Below, piece after piece: positions 24,856 through 32,975 of a stretch of DNA of 56,677 nucleotides. Both the position numbers and the translations under genes were made by a program. Numbering within the stretch: position 1 is the first letter of the stretch; each line of letters starts with the position of its first letter. The notes beneath the pieces were generated by a model. It was not told the origin of the DNA, did not search any database, and saw nothing but the letters and a program-made list of their open reading frames with translations. Source of the stretch: Thiogranum sp. (GTDB taxonomy: Bacteria; Pseudomonadota; Gammaproteobacteria; DSM-19610); assembly GCA_022340245.1 (NCBI GenBank), contig JAJDOI010000112.1, positions 1-56,677 on the forward strand, written 5' to 3'.

Positions 24856-25836
24856 ATGCCGCTGTACAGTACCGATCGCGAACTCCTCGAAACGGCCGTC
24901 CACTGGCTCGAGCAGGGACACCGTCCGGCACTGGTGACGGTGGCCAAAACCTGGGGGTCATCGCCGCGACCGGTCGGTTCACTCATGTTGATGCGCGAAG
25001 ACGGGGTGCACAGTGGATCGGTCTCGGGCGGCTGCGTCGAGGACGACCTCGTGGCGCGCTACTGCGATCGGCAGCTTGCCGAAGTCTTTCCGACGCGTGT
25101 CGACTACGGCATCGACCGGGCCGAAGCCACGCGCTTCGGCCTGCCCTGTGGCGGCCGCCTGGAGCTCGTGGTGGAGCGTCTGGACAGCGCGGCGCCGCTG
25201 CGGCTGCTGCTCGAGCGGACGCGGCGCAATGAACTCGTGGCGCGCCGCGTCTGCCTGAGTACCGGGGAAGTCAGCCTGCATGCTGCCGACCCGGGTGTAG
25301 AGTTCGACTATACGGACGATGCCCTGAACAAGGTGTTCGGGCCGCGCTGGCAATTGTTGCTGATCGGTGCCGGGCACCTCTCTCAATATGTCGCCCAGAT
25401 CGCCATGATGCTGGATTACCACGTAATCGTCTGCGATCCGCGCGACGGCTACGCAGAAGACGATTTCGCTGCGGGTGCCGAGCGCGTGCGATGCATGCCC
25501 GACGAGGCGGTAGTGCGCTATGCATGTCACCCGCGCAGCGTGGTACTGGCGCTTACCCACGATCCCAGCCTCGACGACATGGCCCTGCTCGACGCGCTGA
25601 ACTCGCCGGCATTCTACGTCGGCGCAATCGGCTCAAGAGTCAACAGCGACAGGCGCCGCGAACGCCTGCGGACCCTGGGTATCACGGCACAACAACTGGC
25701 GCGGCTGCACGCCCCGGTCGGCTTGCCCATCGGCAGCCGGTCGCCCCCGGAGATCGCCGTTTCCATCCTCGCGGAAATCACCGCGCTGCGGCACCGGGCA
25801 AAACAGCCGTCGGGTGTTGCGGCGATCCGACGATGA
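24856..25836 (+). CDS. XdhC/CoxI family molybdoenzyme maturation factor
   Basis: A 326-residue protein with an N-terminal XdhC/CoxI domain (TVAKTWGSSPRPVGSLMLM, SVSGGCVEDD, CGGRLELVVE) and a C-terminal Rossmann-like domain (LLIGAGHLSQYVAQIAMML, YVGAIGSR, and PVGLPIGSRSPPEIAVSI at the end). XdhC binds Moco, helps insert the terminal sulfido ligand and delivers cofactor to xanthine-oxidase-type enzymes. It lies 12 bases after the large subunit and overlaps the next gene, so it serves that enzyme. No strong Shine-Dalgarno is visible at ATG 24856. Confidence 0.9.
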   Translation: MPLYSTDRELLETAVHWLEQGHRPALVTVAKTWGSSPRPVGSLMLMREDGVHSGSVSGGCVEDDLVARYCDRQLAEVFPTRVDYGIDRAEATRFGLPCGGRLELVVERLDSAAPLRLLLERTRRNELVARRVCLSTGEVSLHAADPGVEFDYTDDALNKVFGPRWQLLLIGAGHLSQYVAQIAMMLDYHVIVCDPRDGYAEDDFAAGAERVRCMPDEAVVRYACHPRSVVLALTHDPSLDDMALLDALNSPAFYVGAIGSRVNSDRRRERLRTLGITAQQLARLHAPVGLPIGSRSPPEIAVSILAEITALRHRAKQPSGVAAIRR

Positions 25837-26387
25837 GAGCGACTATCGTCGGTGTCCTGCTGGCGGCGGGGCAAAGTCGACGTTTCGGCAGCAATAAGCT
25901 CCTGCACCGGCTGGACGACGGACTGCCCATGGTGGTTGCGTCCGCGCGGCATTTGCGCGCGGTGCTGCCGCAGGCCGTCGCGGTGGTGGATGACACCGGC
26001 GGCGAAGTGGCGACACTGCTCGCTCAGGAGGGCTTGCGCGTCGTCGCCAACCCGCGCGCCGGTGAAGGCATGGGCACGAGTATCGCATGCGGGGTGGCGG
26101 CCAGTGCGGACGCAGCCGGCTGGGTCATCGCGCTGGGCGATATGCCTTACGTTCCGGACTCCGTGATCGGCGCTGTTGTCAGCAGTCTGCAGGCGGGCTC
26201 AGACATCATCGCACCGGTGTACCGCCAGCGGCGCGGTCACCCGGTGGGCTTCGCGGCCCGTCATGCTCAGGCGCTGATGGAGCTCCGCGGCGACGAAGGC
26301 GCGCGCGGCTTTATCGCGGCGCACCGCGATTCGCTCGACCTGGTCGAGGTTGTGGAGCCGGGTGTGGTTCTGGATATCGATCGTTGA
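25833..26387 (+). CDS. MocA-like molybdenum cofactor cytidylyltransferase
   Basis: A 184-residue nucleotidyltransferase. LLAAGQSRRFGSNKLL at 9-24 is the NTP-binding motif, and ALGDMPYV and RRGHPVGF match the family. In the context of a xanthine-oxidase-type enzyme and XdhC, it most likely makes the cytosine dinucleotide cofactor (MocA) rather than the guanine form; the MobA partner for formate dehydrogenase is present separately, fused to TupC. ATG 25833 overlaps the XdhC stop by four bases. It ends 6 bases before the convergent phosphorylase stop. Confidence 0.83.
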   Translation: MRATIVGVLLAAGQSRRFGSNKLLHRLDDGLPMVVASARHLRAVLPQAVAVVDDTGGEVATLLAQEGLRVVANPRAGEGMGTSIACGVAASADAAGWVIALGDMPYVPDSVIGAVVSSLQAGSDIIAPVYRQRRGHPVGFAARHAQALMELRGDEGARGFIAAHRDSLDLVEVVEPGVVLDIDR

Positions 26388-26393
26388 CCGGGT

Positions 26394-28898
26394 TTACAGG
26401 GGGCTCGGCGCCACCGGCGACAGCCGCCAGATGTTTTCGTTGTACTCGAGCATGGTCCGGTCGGTGGAGAACTTGCCGCTGCCGGCGGTGTTGAGAATGC
26501 TCATTCGTGTCCAGCCATCGGTGTCGCGGTAGGCGGCTGCGACCCGCTCCTGGGCGTCGACGAAGCTGCGAAAGTCGGCGGCGGTCAGCCAGGGGTCGTG
26601 GGCGCTGGTGATGGCGTCGATGATCCGGTCGAAGAGGTTTTTTTCGAAGCGGTTGAAGTGTCCGCTCTTCAGCAGTTGCATGACGGCGCTCAGGTCGTCG
26701 TCCGCGGCAATGATGTCCCAGGGGCGATAATCGTGCCGGTGCACGGTGACCTGTTCGGCATTCAGGCCGAACAGGAAAAAGTTTTCCTCGCCGACCTCCT
26801 CCATGATCTCGATGTTGGCACCGTCCAGCGTGCCGATGGTGATGGCGCCATTCATCATGAACTTCATGTTGCCGGTGCCGGAGGCTTCCTTGCCGGCGGT
26901 GGATATCTGTTCGGACAGATCGGCGCCCGGGCAGATGACTTCCATGGACGACACCCGGTAGTTCGGCAGAAAGACCACCTTGAGCAGATCGCCCACGTCG
27001 GGATCGGAGTTGATGACCTTGGCGACGTTGCTGATCAGCTTGATGATGCCTTTGGCGATGGCGTAACCGGGCGCGGCCTTGCCGCCGATCAGCACGCAGC
27101 GCCGGGTCCAGTCGCCGGTATCGCCGCGCTTGATACGGTTGTACAGGTGAATCACGTGCAGCGTGTTCAGGAGCTGGCGTTTGTACTCGTGAATCCGCTT
27201 GACCTGTATGTCGAACAGCGCGGCGGTGTTGAATGTTACGCCGCAATCGCGCTCGACCATCTCGGCCAGGCGCTGTTTGTTGGCCAGCTTGACGGCGTGC
27301 CAGCGCTGCCGGAACACGGCATCATCGGCGTAGGGGGCGAGCCTGCGCAGCTGGTCGAGGTGCGTGACCCAACCGTCACCGATGTGTTCGCTGATCAGCC
27401 CGGACAGGCCGGGGTTGCACATGGTCAGCCAGCGCCGCTGGGTGACGCCGTTGGTTTTGTTGTTGAACTTGTGCGGCCAGAGCTGGTAGAAATCCTCGAA
27501 CAGGCCTTCCTGCAGCAGCCGGGAATGCAGTTCCGCGACGCCATTCACCGAGAAACTGCCGACGATGGCGAGATAGGCCATGCGCACCATGGGTGTGTCG
27601 CCTTCCTCGATGATCGACATGCGGCGCAGGCGATCGATATCGCCGGGCCAGCGCAGCGATACGTCGGCGAGAAAGCGTGCGTTGATTTCGTAGATGATCT
27701 CGAGCAGGCGCGGCAGAAGCGTTTCGAACATCTGCAGGGGCCATTTTTCCAGTGCTTCGGGCAACAGGGTGTGGTTGGTATAGGCCATGGAGCGGCTGAC
27801 GATGTCCCACGCCGCGTCCCAGTCGACACGATGCTCGTCGACCAGTAAACGCATCAGCTCCGCAACGGCGATACTCGGGTGCGTGTCGTTGAGCTGGAAA
27901 CAGTGTTTGTCGGCGAGCGCGGTGAAATCGCCTTCATGCATACGCGCCCAGCGGCGCAGCACGTCCTTGAGACTGGCGGAGGCCAGAAAATACTGTTGCC
28001 TCAGGCGCAGCTCCTTGCCGTTTTCGCTGGCGTCGTTGGGATAGAGCACCATGGTGATATGTTCGGCATTGTTCTTGGACGCGACCGCTTCGGAATAGTC
28101 GCCGGCGTTGAACTCATCCAGGTCGAACTCGTCGGTGGCGCTCGATTTCCACAGGCGCAGGCTGTTGACTGTGTCATTTCGATAGCCTGGCACCGGTATG
28201 TCATAAGGCACCGCGAGCACATCGTGTGTGTCCACCCAGCGTACGCGCAGGTGCCGGTTTTCGTCCCGGTAGAACTCAGTGCGACCGCCGAAGTGGATGC
28301 GCTGGGTGTATTCAGGCCGTTCCAGTTCCCAGGGATTGCCGTCGCGCAGCCAGTGGTCGGGCTCCTCGATCTGGTAGCCGTTGATGACTTCCTGGCGGAA
28401 CATGCCGTATTCATAGCGCAGGCCGTAACCGAGCACAGGCAACTGAAGCGTGGCGCAGCTGTCGAGAAAACAGGCCGCCAGCCGGCCCAGGCCGCCATTT
28501 CCCAGGCCCGCGTCGTGCTCGGCGGCCTCCACCTCTTCCAGTGTGATGCCGTAGTCGTACAGCACCTGGGTCACCGCATCGGTGACGCCGAGGTTGAGCA
28601 TGGCATTGCTCAACGCCCGGCCCATAAGAAACTCCAGCGACAGGTAGCAGGTGCGCCGCGCGTCCTTTTCCTCGTAGGCAAAACGGGTTTCTTTCCAGCG
28701 CTCCATGAGCCGGTCGCGCACCGTGTAGGCCAGCGCTTCATACAGGTAGTGGTCGGTGCAGTGCTGCTTGTCGCGGCCAAGTGTCCGGTTGTAATAGCGC
28801 AGAAAATCCTCGTCGAGGGTTTTCCGGTCCATTGCCAGCGGGGGTAACTCAGTCAGTTTGGGGTGGGGTGTAACCGCGTTAGGGGCGTAAGTCTGCAT
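26394..28898 (-). CDS. glgP: Glycogen/alpha-glucan phosphorylase (copy 2)
   Basis: An 834-residue GT35 phosphorylase with LSLEFLMGRAL, AGLGNGGLGRLAACFLDSCA, QLNDTHPSIAVAELMR, KRIHEYKRQ and KEASGTGNMKF placing the pyridoxal-phosphate lysine at Lys679. It differs from copy 1 over most of its length (N-terminal region, EVINGYQIEEPDHWLRDGNPWE, C-terminus), so it is not a recent duplicate. It is followed upstream by an enzyme I-like gene in the same direction (134-base gap). The two copies may act on different glucans or respond to different signals. Confidence 0.95.
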   Translation of the reverse strand: MQTYAPNAVTPHPKLTELPPLAMDRKTLDEDFLRYYNRTLGRDKQHCTDHYLYEALAYTVRDRLMERWKETRFAYEEKDARRTCYLSLEFLMGRALSNAMLNLGVTDAVTQVLYDYGITLEEVEAAEHDAGLGNGGLGRLAACFLDSCATLQLPVLGYGLRYEYGMFRQEVINGYQIEEPDHWLRDGNPWELERPEYTQRIHFGGRTEFYRDENRHLRVRWVDTHDVLAVPYDIPVPGYRNDTVNSLRLWKSSATDEFDLDEFNAGDYSEAVASKNNAEHITMVLYPNDASENGKELRLRQQYFLASASLKDVLRRWARMHEGDFTALADKHCFQLNDTHPSIAVAELMRLLVDEHRVDWDAAWDIVSRSMAYTNHTLLPEALEKWPLQMFETLLPRLLEIIYEINARFLADVSLRWPGDIDRLRRMSIIEEGDTPMVRMAYLAIVGSFSVNGVAELHSRLLQEGLFEDFYQLWPHKFNNKTNGVTQRRWLTMCNPGLSGLISEHIGDGWVTHLDQLRRLAPYADDAVFRQRWHAVKLANKQRLAEMVERDCGVTFNTAALFDIQVKRIHEYKRQLLNTLHVIHLYNRIKRGDTGDWTRRCVLIGGKAAPGYAIAKGIIKLISNVAKVINSDPDVGDLLKVVFLPNYRVSSMEVICPGADLSEQISTAGKEASGTGNMKFMMNGAITIGTLDGANIEIMEEVGEENFFLFGLNAEQVTVHRHDYRPWDIIAADDDLSAVMQLLKSGHFNRFEKNLFDRIIDAITSAHDPWLTAADFRSFVDAQERVAAAYRDTDGWTRMSILNTAGSGKFSTDRTMLEYNENIWRLSPVAPSPL

Positions 28899-29032
28899 GG
28901 ATCAATGCTCACCTGGCGTGTTTGTGAAGAGACAACCAATGCGGGCAGTATAAACGAGTCGCTGTCCGATGGGCATCGCCCCCCGGTGCCGCGCACTCGG
29001 AGGCGCGCTGCGCGCGTGTGCGGCGGAGCCGG

Positions 29033-30697
29033 TTATGAACGGGCTTTGGGAGTGGTAGCGCCGTGTTGCCTGGCGGCCTGGCGCACGCCGGCGATGCGAG
29101 TGGGGCTGGCGCTGATTGCGCGGATGCCGGCCTGCATGATTCTGCCGGTAAAGTCGGGATTGCCGGCGACTTCGCCGCAAATTGACATGGGCTTGTCTGC
29201 CCGGGCGGCGGCACGCGACAGCGTTTCCATGAGCTCCCAGAGTACGGTATCGGTTTCGAAACCGGCGTGGTTGTGCGCCGCGCTGTGGCTGCGATCATCG
29301 GCGAACAGGTACTGGATCAGGTCGTTGGTGCCGATACAGCCGAAGTCCGCCGCCTGCATGATCCGACCGGCGGTGAGGCAGGCGCCCGGCACTTCGAACA
29401 GCACACCGTGCTGAAGCCGGCTCGCTGGCAGGTCGGAGACCGCCTGGTCGAACAGGGCGCGTAGCTCCAGAAACTGGTCCAGGCTGACAATCATCGGATA
29501 GAGCACCTGTACCGGCCCGGCGAGACTGGCGCGGGCCAGCGCGCGGGCCTGTGTGCGCAGCAGTTCCGGGTGCTCCAGCAGTAACCGGGCACCGCGCTGC
29601 CTCGCCGCCGTCTGATCGCCCAGCGTGTCTGTCAGCCAATCGGCGGTCTTGTCGCTACCCAGGTCCAGCAGGCGTATACAGACTGGCCTGCCTCCCATGG
29701 CTTTGGCCACCTCGCTGTAGCGAGCGGCCTGCTCATGCTCGCCGAGCAGCCTGCCGGCCACCAGCATTTCCATTTCCGTGCGGTACAGACCGACCCCCTC
29801 GGCGCCGGCGGCAAGCGCATCGCCGACGTCTCCGGATTGGCCGATATTCGCCATAACCGTCAATCCGGGCACCGGTCCGGACATCTGCACCTTGTGCCCG
29901 TGACCGGCAAGCGCGCCCTGATAGTGCGCCAGCGTTTCGCGCGTCGGGTTGAGGATGACGTCACCGCTATCCCCGTCGAGCAGGATCCGGGCATCCGCGG
30001 GAATGGCTGCGGGCAGGTCGTGGATGTCGCCGACAACCGGCCGGTGCAGGGCGCGCGCAAGGATGACGGCGTGACTGTCCGGCCCGCTGTTGGTCACGAT
30101 GAAGCCGGTGGTATGGCGATCTGTCTCGATGGGCAGGCTGGCGGTGATTTCTTCGCTGACGAGGATGTGATCATTGCCCAGCGGACAGTGGCCGATGCTG
30201 CAGTTGGCTGCCTCCGTGCAGTGCCGACAGGCAGTCGTATGCCTGAGGTAAGCCAGCAGGCCTTGCTGGATTTCGTTTATATCGGCAACGCGTTGCTGCA
30301 GGTATTCCGAGCCGGAGCCCGCGAGCTGTTCGCGGTAGTCACTCAGCTCCATCTCGACGGCCGCTTCGGCGCTGCGGGCGTTGTCCTCAATGGAACGCAA
30401 TAGCCGTGAACGCAAACATTCATCGCTAAGCATCAGGCGATGCGCTTCGAAAATCTCCGCGTGCTCCGGGCCGAGTCTTGCTGCCGCCTGGCGGGCCAGC
30501 ACCGAGCGTTCACGCGCCAGCCAGTTCAGGGCATCGTTCAGACGTTGGGATTCCTGGGGGGCGGCTGCAGGAACAGTCGTGTCGGGCTCGGCGCTACGCC
30601 GCGTGTAGAAACAGGCCCGGCCCAGCGCGACGCCGGGGGCCAGCGCGACGCCCTTCAGTCGCGTCTCGGCAGGCAGGCGGCGCTTTTCCGCTACCAT
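29033..30697 (-). CDS. PTS enzyme I-like PEP-utilising protein with a four-cysteine insertion
   Basis: A 554-residue PEP phosphotransferase of the PtsI family. The N-terminal helical domain (17-150) is followed by the swivelling domain with TNSGPDSHAVILAR, giving phospho-His209. The TIM barrel has VGLYRTEMEML near 302, PMIVSLDQFLELR near 401, GTNDLIQYLFADDR near 456 and ICGEVAGNP with catalytic Cys507. Between helical and swivelling domains, Cys157, 160, 166 and 171 form a C-x2-C-x5-C-x4-C group not found in ordinary enzyme I. No HPr or EII gene is near. It may phosphorylate a regulatory partner rather than transport sugar. Confidence 0.82.
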   Translation of the reverse strand: MVAEKRRLPAETRLKGVALAPGVALGRACFYTRRSAEPDTTVPAAAPQESQRLNDALNWLARERSVLARQAAARLGPEHAEIFEAHRLMLSDECLRSRLLRSIEDNARSAEAAVEMELSDYREQLAGSGSEYLQQRVADINEIQQGLLAYLRHTTACRHCTEAANCSIGHCPLGNDHILVSEEITASLPIETDRHTTGFIVTNSGPDSHAVILARALHRPVVGDIHDLPAAIPADARILLDGDSGDVILNPTRETLAHYQGALAGHGHKVQMSGPVPGLTVMANIGQSGDVGDALAAGAEGVGLYRTEMEMLVAGRLLGEHEQAARYSEVAKAMGGRPVCIRLLDLGSDKTADWLTDTLGDQTAARQRGARLLLEHPELLRTQARALARASLAGPVQVLYPMIVSLDQFLELRALFDQAVSDLPASRLQHGVLFEVPGACLTAGRIMQAADFGCIGTNDLIQYLFADDRSHSAAHNHAGFETDTVLWELMETLSRAAARADKPMSICGEVAGNPDFTGRIMQAGIRAISASPTRIAGVRQAARQHGATTPKARS

Positions 30698-31092
30698 GAC
30701 GCACCAGGCAACGGGCTATGCAGCCAGTGACTCATGACAGGTGTTGCTGGTCGGGACACCGTGTCGTCCCTCCATGTCAGAGGAAAGGGGTTCTACCTTT
30801 ATTGTTCACCAACTACTCCTCATTGCTGGTACAAGCATATGAAATCCAGCAATGTTTTGCCAGCAAATACTGCACTGTTGGAAAAGCCGGTCTCAAGCCT
30901 GTTAGCGGCAGATTTGGCGGAACCTTTGCCGCCGGTGTCCGGCCAGTGGCAACCGGATACGATCTTCCCGCGGGCGGCGTGTCCCGGACGCTGGTGCAGG
31001 GTGCGGCCGAGGCCGGATGTCGGGATGGAAAAAAGGCAGCTTGGGAGTGCGTCAATGCGCGGCCGCCGATGGTGCGGTCAACAGCAGCGCTT
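30698..31092. other. Intergenic region upstream of the enzyme I-like gene
   Basis: About 395 bases with no credible gene; open frames on the plus strand here have no recognisable motif. It must hold the leftward promoter of the enzyme I-like gene and the end of the tup-moeA-mobB transcript. A perfect inverted repeat is listed separately. Confidence 0.5.
30821..30854. promoter_or_regulatory. Perfect 9-bp inverted repeat, possible operator
   Basis: CATTGCTGG and CCAGCAATG, separated by 16 bases, about 125 bases upstream of the enzyme I-like start. A partial third arm (GCCAGCAAAT) follows. It could be a regulator site or a weak terminator (TTTT follows on the plus strand). No regulator is assigned. 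Confidence 0.4.
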
Positions 31093-31623
31093 TCAGGTAT
31101 CGTTGGTCTGTTGCATCCACGCCAGCACAAACGCCAGAATCGCGTCCGTTCGATTGAGGTCCAGCACCGGCAAACGGGTTTCCAGCGGTTCGTCGCTGGC
31201 GATGGCGATGATGGAACTGTCCCGCGGATGCAGCAGAGGGTTGCCTGTCGAGGGCCGGTGCAGCTCGATCTTGGGGAAGGGCACGCTGCGGAAGCCTTCC
31301 ACCAGGATCAGGTCGAGCTGGCCCCGATCCAGCTGCGCTATCAATTCCTCCAGCACCGGCTCACGCGGCTGCGAATAGTCGCGCATCAGCGCCCAGCGCT
31401 GTTGCGAGGCGATCAGCATCTGTTCGGCGCCAGCCTTGCGCAGCTCGTAGCTGTCTTTGCCGGGTTTGTCCACGTCGAAGCTGTGATGCGCATGTTTTAT
31501 CATGCCGATGCGCAGTCCCTCGGCCTTCAGTTCAGGCAGGAGTTGTATCAGCAGGGTCGTTTTACCGGTACCGCTGTAGGCCGCGAAACCCAGCACCGGC
31601 GGGTTATTGAAGAGTGACTGCAT
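31093..31623 (-). CDS. mobB: Molybdopterin-guanine dinucleotide biosynthesis adapter MobB
   Basis: A 176-residue GTP-binding protein. The P-loop AYSGTGKTTLLIQLLPEL begins near 15, KHAHHSFDVDKPGKDSYELRKAGA near 43 and LILVEGFRS near 105 are typical of MobB. It assists MobA in attaching GMP to molybdopterin. It is the last gene of the leftward tupA-tupB-tupC/mobA-moeA-mobB run, 46 bases after moeA. Confidence 0.93.
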   Translation of the reverse strand: MQSLFNNPPVLGFAAYSGTGKTTLLIQLLPELKAEGLRIGMIKHAHHSFDVDKPGKDSYELRKAGAEQMLIASQQRWALMRDYSQPREPVLEELIAQLDRGQLDLILVEGFRSVPFPKIELHRPSTGNPLLHPRDSSIIAIASDEPLETRLPVLDLNRTDAILAFVLAWMQQTNDT

Positions 31624-31669
31624 GAGCCTCGCTTGTGGTGACGACCTGAAACATTAAACTGTCCATCGC

Positions 31670-32941
31670 CTACACCAGCGCATGGAAGGGTTCGACCAGC
31701 ACCGGATCACCGGGTTCGATCTCCATGCCTTGCGGCGGCAGCACAATAAAGCAATTGGCGCTGCTCATGGAGCTGAGTACGCCGGAGCCCTGGCCGCCGG
31801 TTTTGCGCACCACCCACTGCCCCTGCGCATCCCGGCTGAGAATCCCGCGCTGAAACTCGCTGCGCCCGGCGCGTTTTTTCAGCCGCGACAGGCAGGGAAC
31901 TGTAAACTGCGGCAGCGTCACTTCGGTCTCGCCCGCCATGTGGCGCAGCGCGGGCTGCACAAACTGGTAAAAGGTGACCATGACCGCGACGGGGTTGCCC
32001 GGCAGTCCGAAAAAACCGGCTGCGCCGATGCGCCCAAAGGCCAGCGGTCGACCGGGTTTCATGGCGATCTTCCAGAAGCTGATTTCGCCGACTTCGTCCA
32101 GTACCTGTTTCACGTAGTCGGCATCGCCCACCGAGACGCCGCCCGAGGTGATGACGCAATCGGCGTTTGCGGCTGCGCGCACAAAGGCGTCGCGGATTGC
32201 CTCGGGCTTGTCGCGCACTACACCCATGTCGATGATATCCACGCCCAGGCGTGTCAGCATGCCGAACAGGGTATAGCGGTTGCTGTCATAGATCTGGCCG
32301 GTCTCCAGCGGCTCGCCGATACTGCGCAGTTCGTCACCGGTGGAGAAGAACGCTACACGCAACGGCCGTTGAACGTGCACCTCGGAGATACCCAGCGAAG
32401 CGAGCAGGCCAAGGTCTGCGGGCTGCATGCGGTGGCCGCGGGCCAGCGCGACCTGGCCCTTCGACAGGTCTTCGCCGGCACGGCGGATGTTCTGGCCGGG
32501 GCGGTGACCGTTGCCGATGCGCAGCTGTTCGCCGTCGCATTCTGCCTGCTCCTGCATGACGACGGCATCGCAGCCGGCGGGAACCACCGCGCCGGTCATG
32601 ATGCGCACGGCCTCGCCGGGCTGCACCGTTGCCGTAAACGGCTTGCCTGCCCAGGCGCTGCCGACGACCTGCAGGGCTCTGGTACCGCTGGCGGGCAGAT
32701 CCCGGGCCGACACCGCATAGCCGTCCATGGCCGAGTTATCGTGGGCCGGCACATCGGCAGTCGAGAGCACGTCCTGCGCCAACACCCTGCCGAGTGCCAC
32801 ACGCAGGGCGACCTTCTGTGGGCATTCGACAGCGGTTAGCAATTGCAGAATGCCTCTGCGAGCTTCTTCCACCGGCAACGCGCCAGGATCGGTGGCGTCT
32901 GCGCAGCTCGGTTGTGGGGGTATGGAGGCGGACCTGGTCAT
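31670..32941 (-). CDS. moeA: Molybdopterin molybdotransferase MoeA
   Basis: A 423-residue MoeA. Key stretches are DVPAHDNSAMDGYAV, PGEAVRIMTGAVVPAGCDAVV, GHRMQPADLGLLASLGI, FSTGDEL, SGGVSVGDADYVK and FGLPGNPVAVMVTF. It inserts molybdate (or tungstate) into adenylylated molybdopterin. It lies 34 bases after the TupC-MobA fusion gene in the same operon, so oxyanion uptake and insertion are co-expressed. Confidence 0.95.
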   Translation of the reverse strand: MTRSASIPPQPSCADATDPGALPVEEARRGILQLLTAVECPQKVALRVALGRVLAQDVLSTADVPAHDNSAMDGYAVSARDLPASGTRALQVVGSAWAGKPFTATVQPGEAVRIMTGAVVPAGCDAVVMQEQAECDGEQLRIGNGHRPGQNIRRAGEDLSKGQVALARGHRMQPADLGLLASLGISEVHVQRPLRVAFFSTGDELRSIGEPLETGQIYDSNRYTLFGMLTRLGVDIIDMGVVRDKPEAIRDAFVRAAANADCVITSGGVSVGDADYVKQVLDEVGEISFWKIAMKPGRPLAFGRIGAAGFFGLPGNPVAVMVTFYQFVQPALRHMAGETEVTLPQFTVPCLSRLKKRAGRSEFQRGILSRDAQGQWVVRKTGGQGSGVLSSMSSANCFIVLPPQGMEIEPGDPVLVEPFHALV

Positions 32942-32975
32942 GGGCGAGGGTATTGGGTTGCCGTGGCTGGCGTCG

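Noticed and set aside
26598-27848. 416-codon plus-strand frame
   Set aside because: Antisense shadow of glycogen phosphorylase copy 2.
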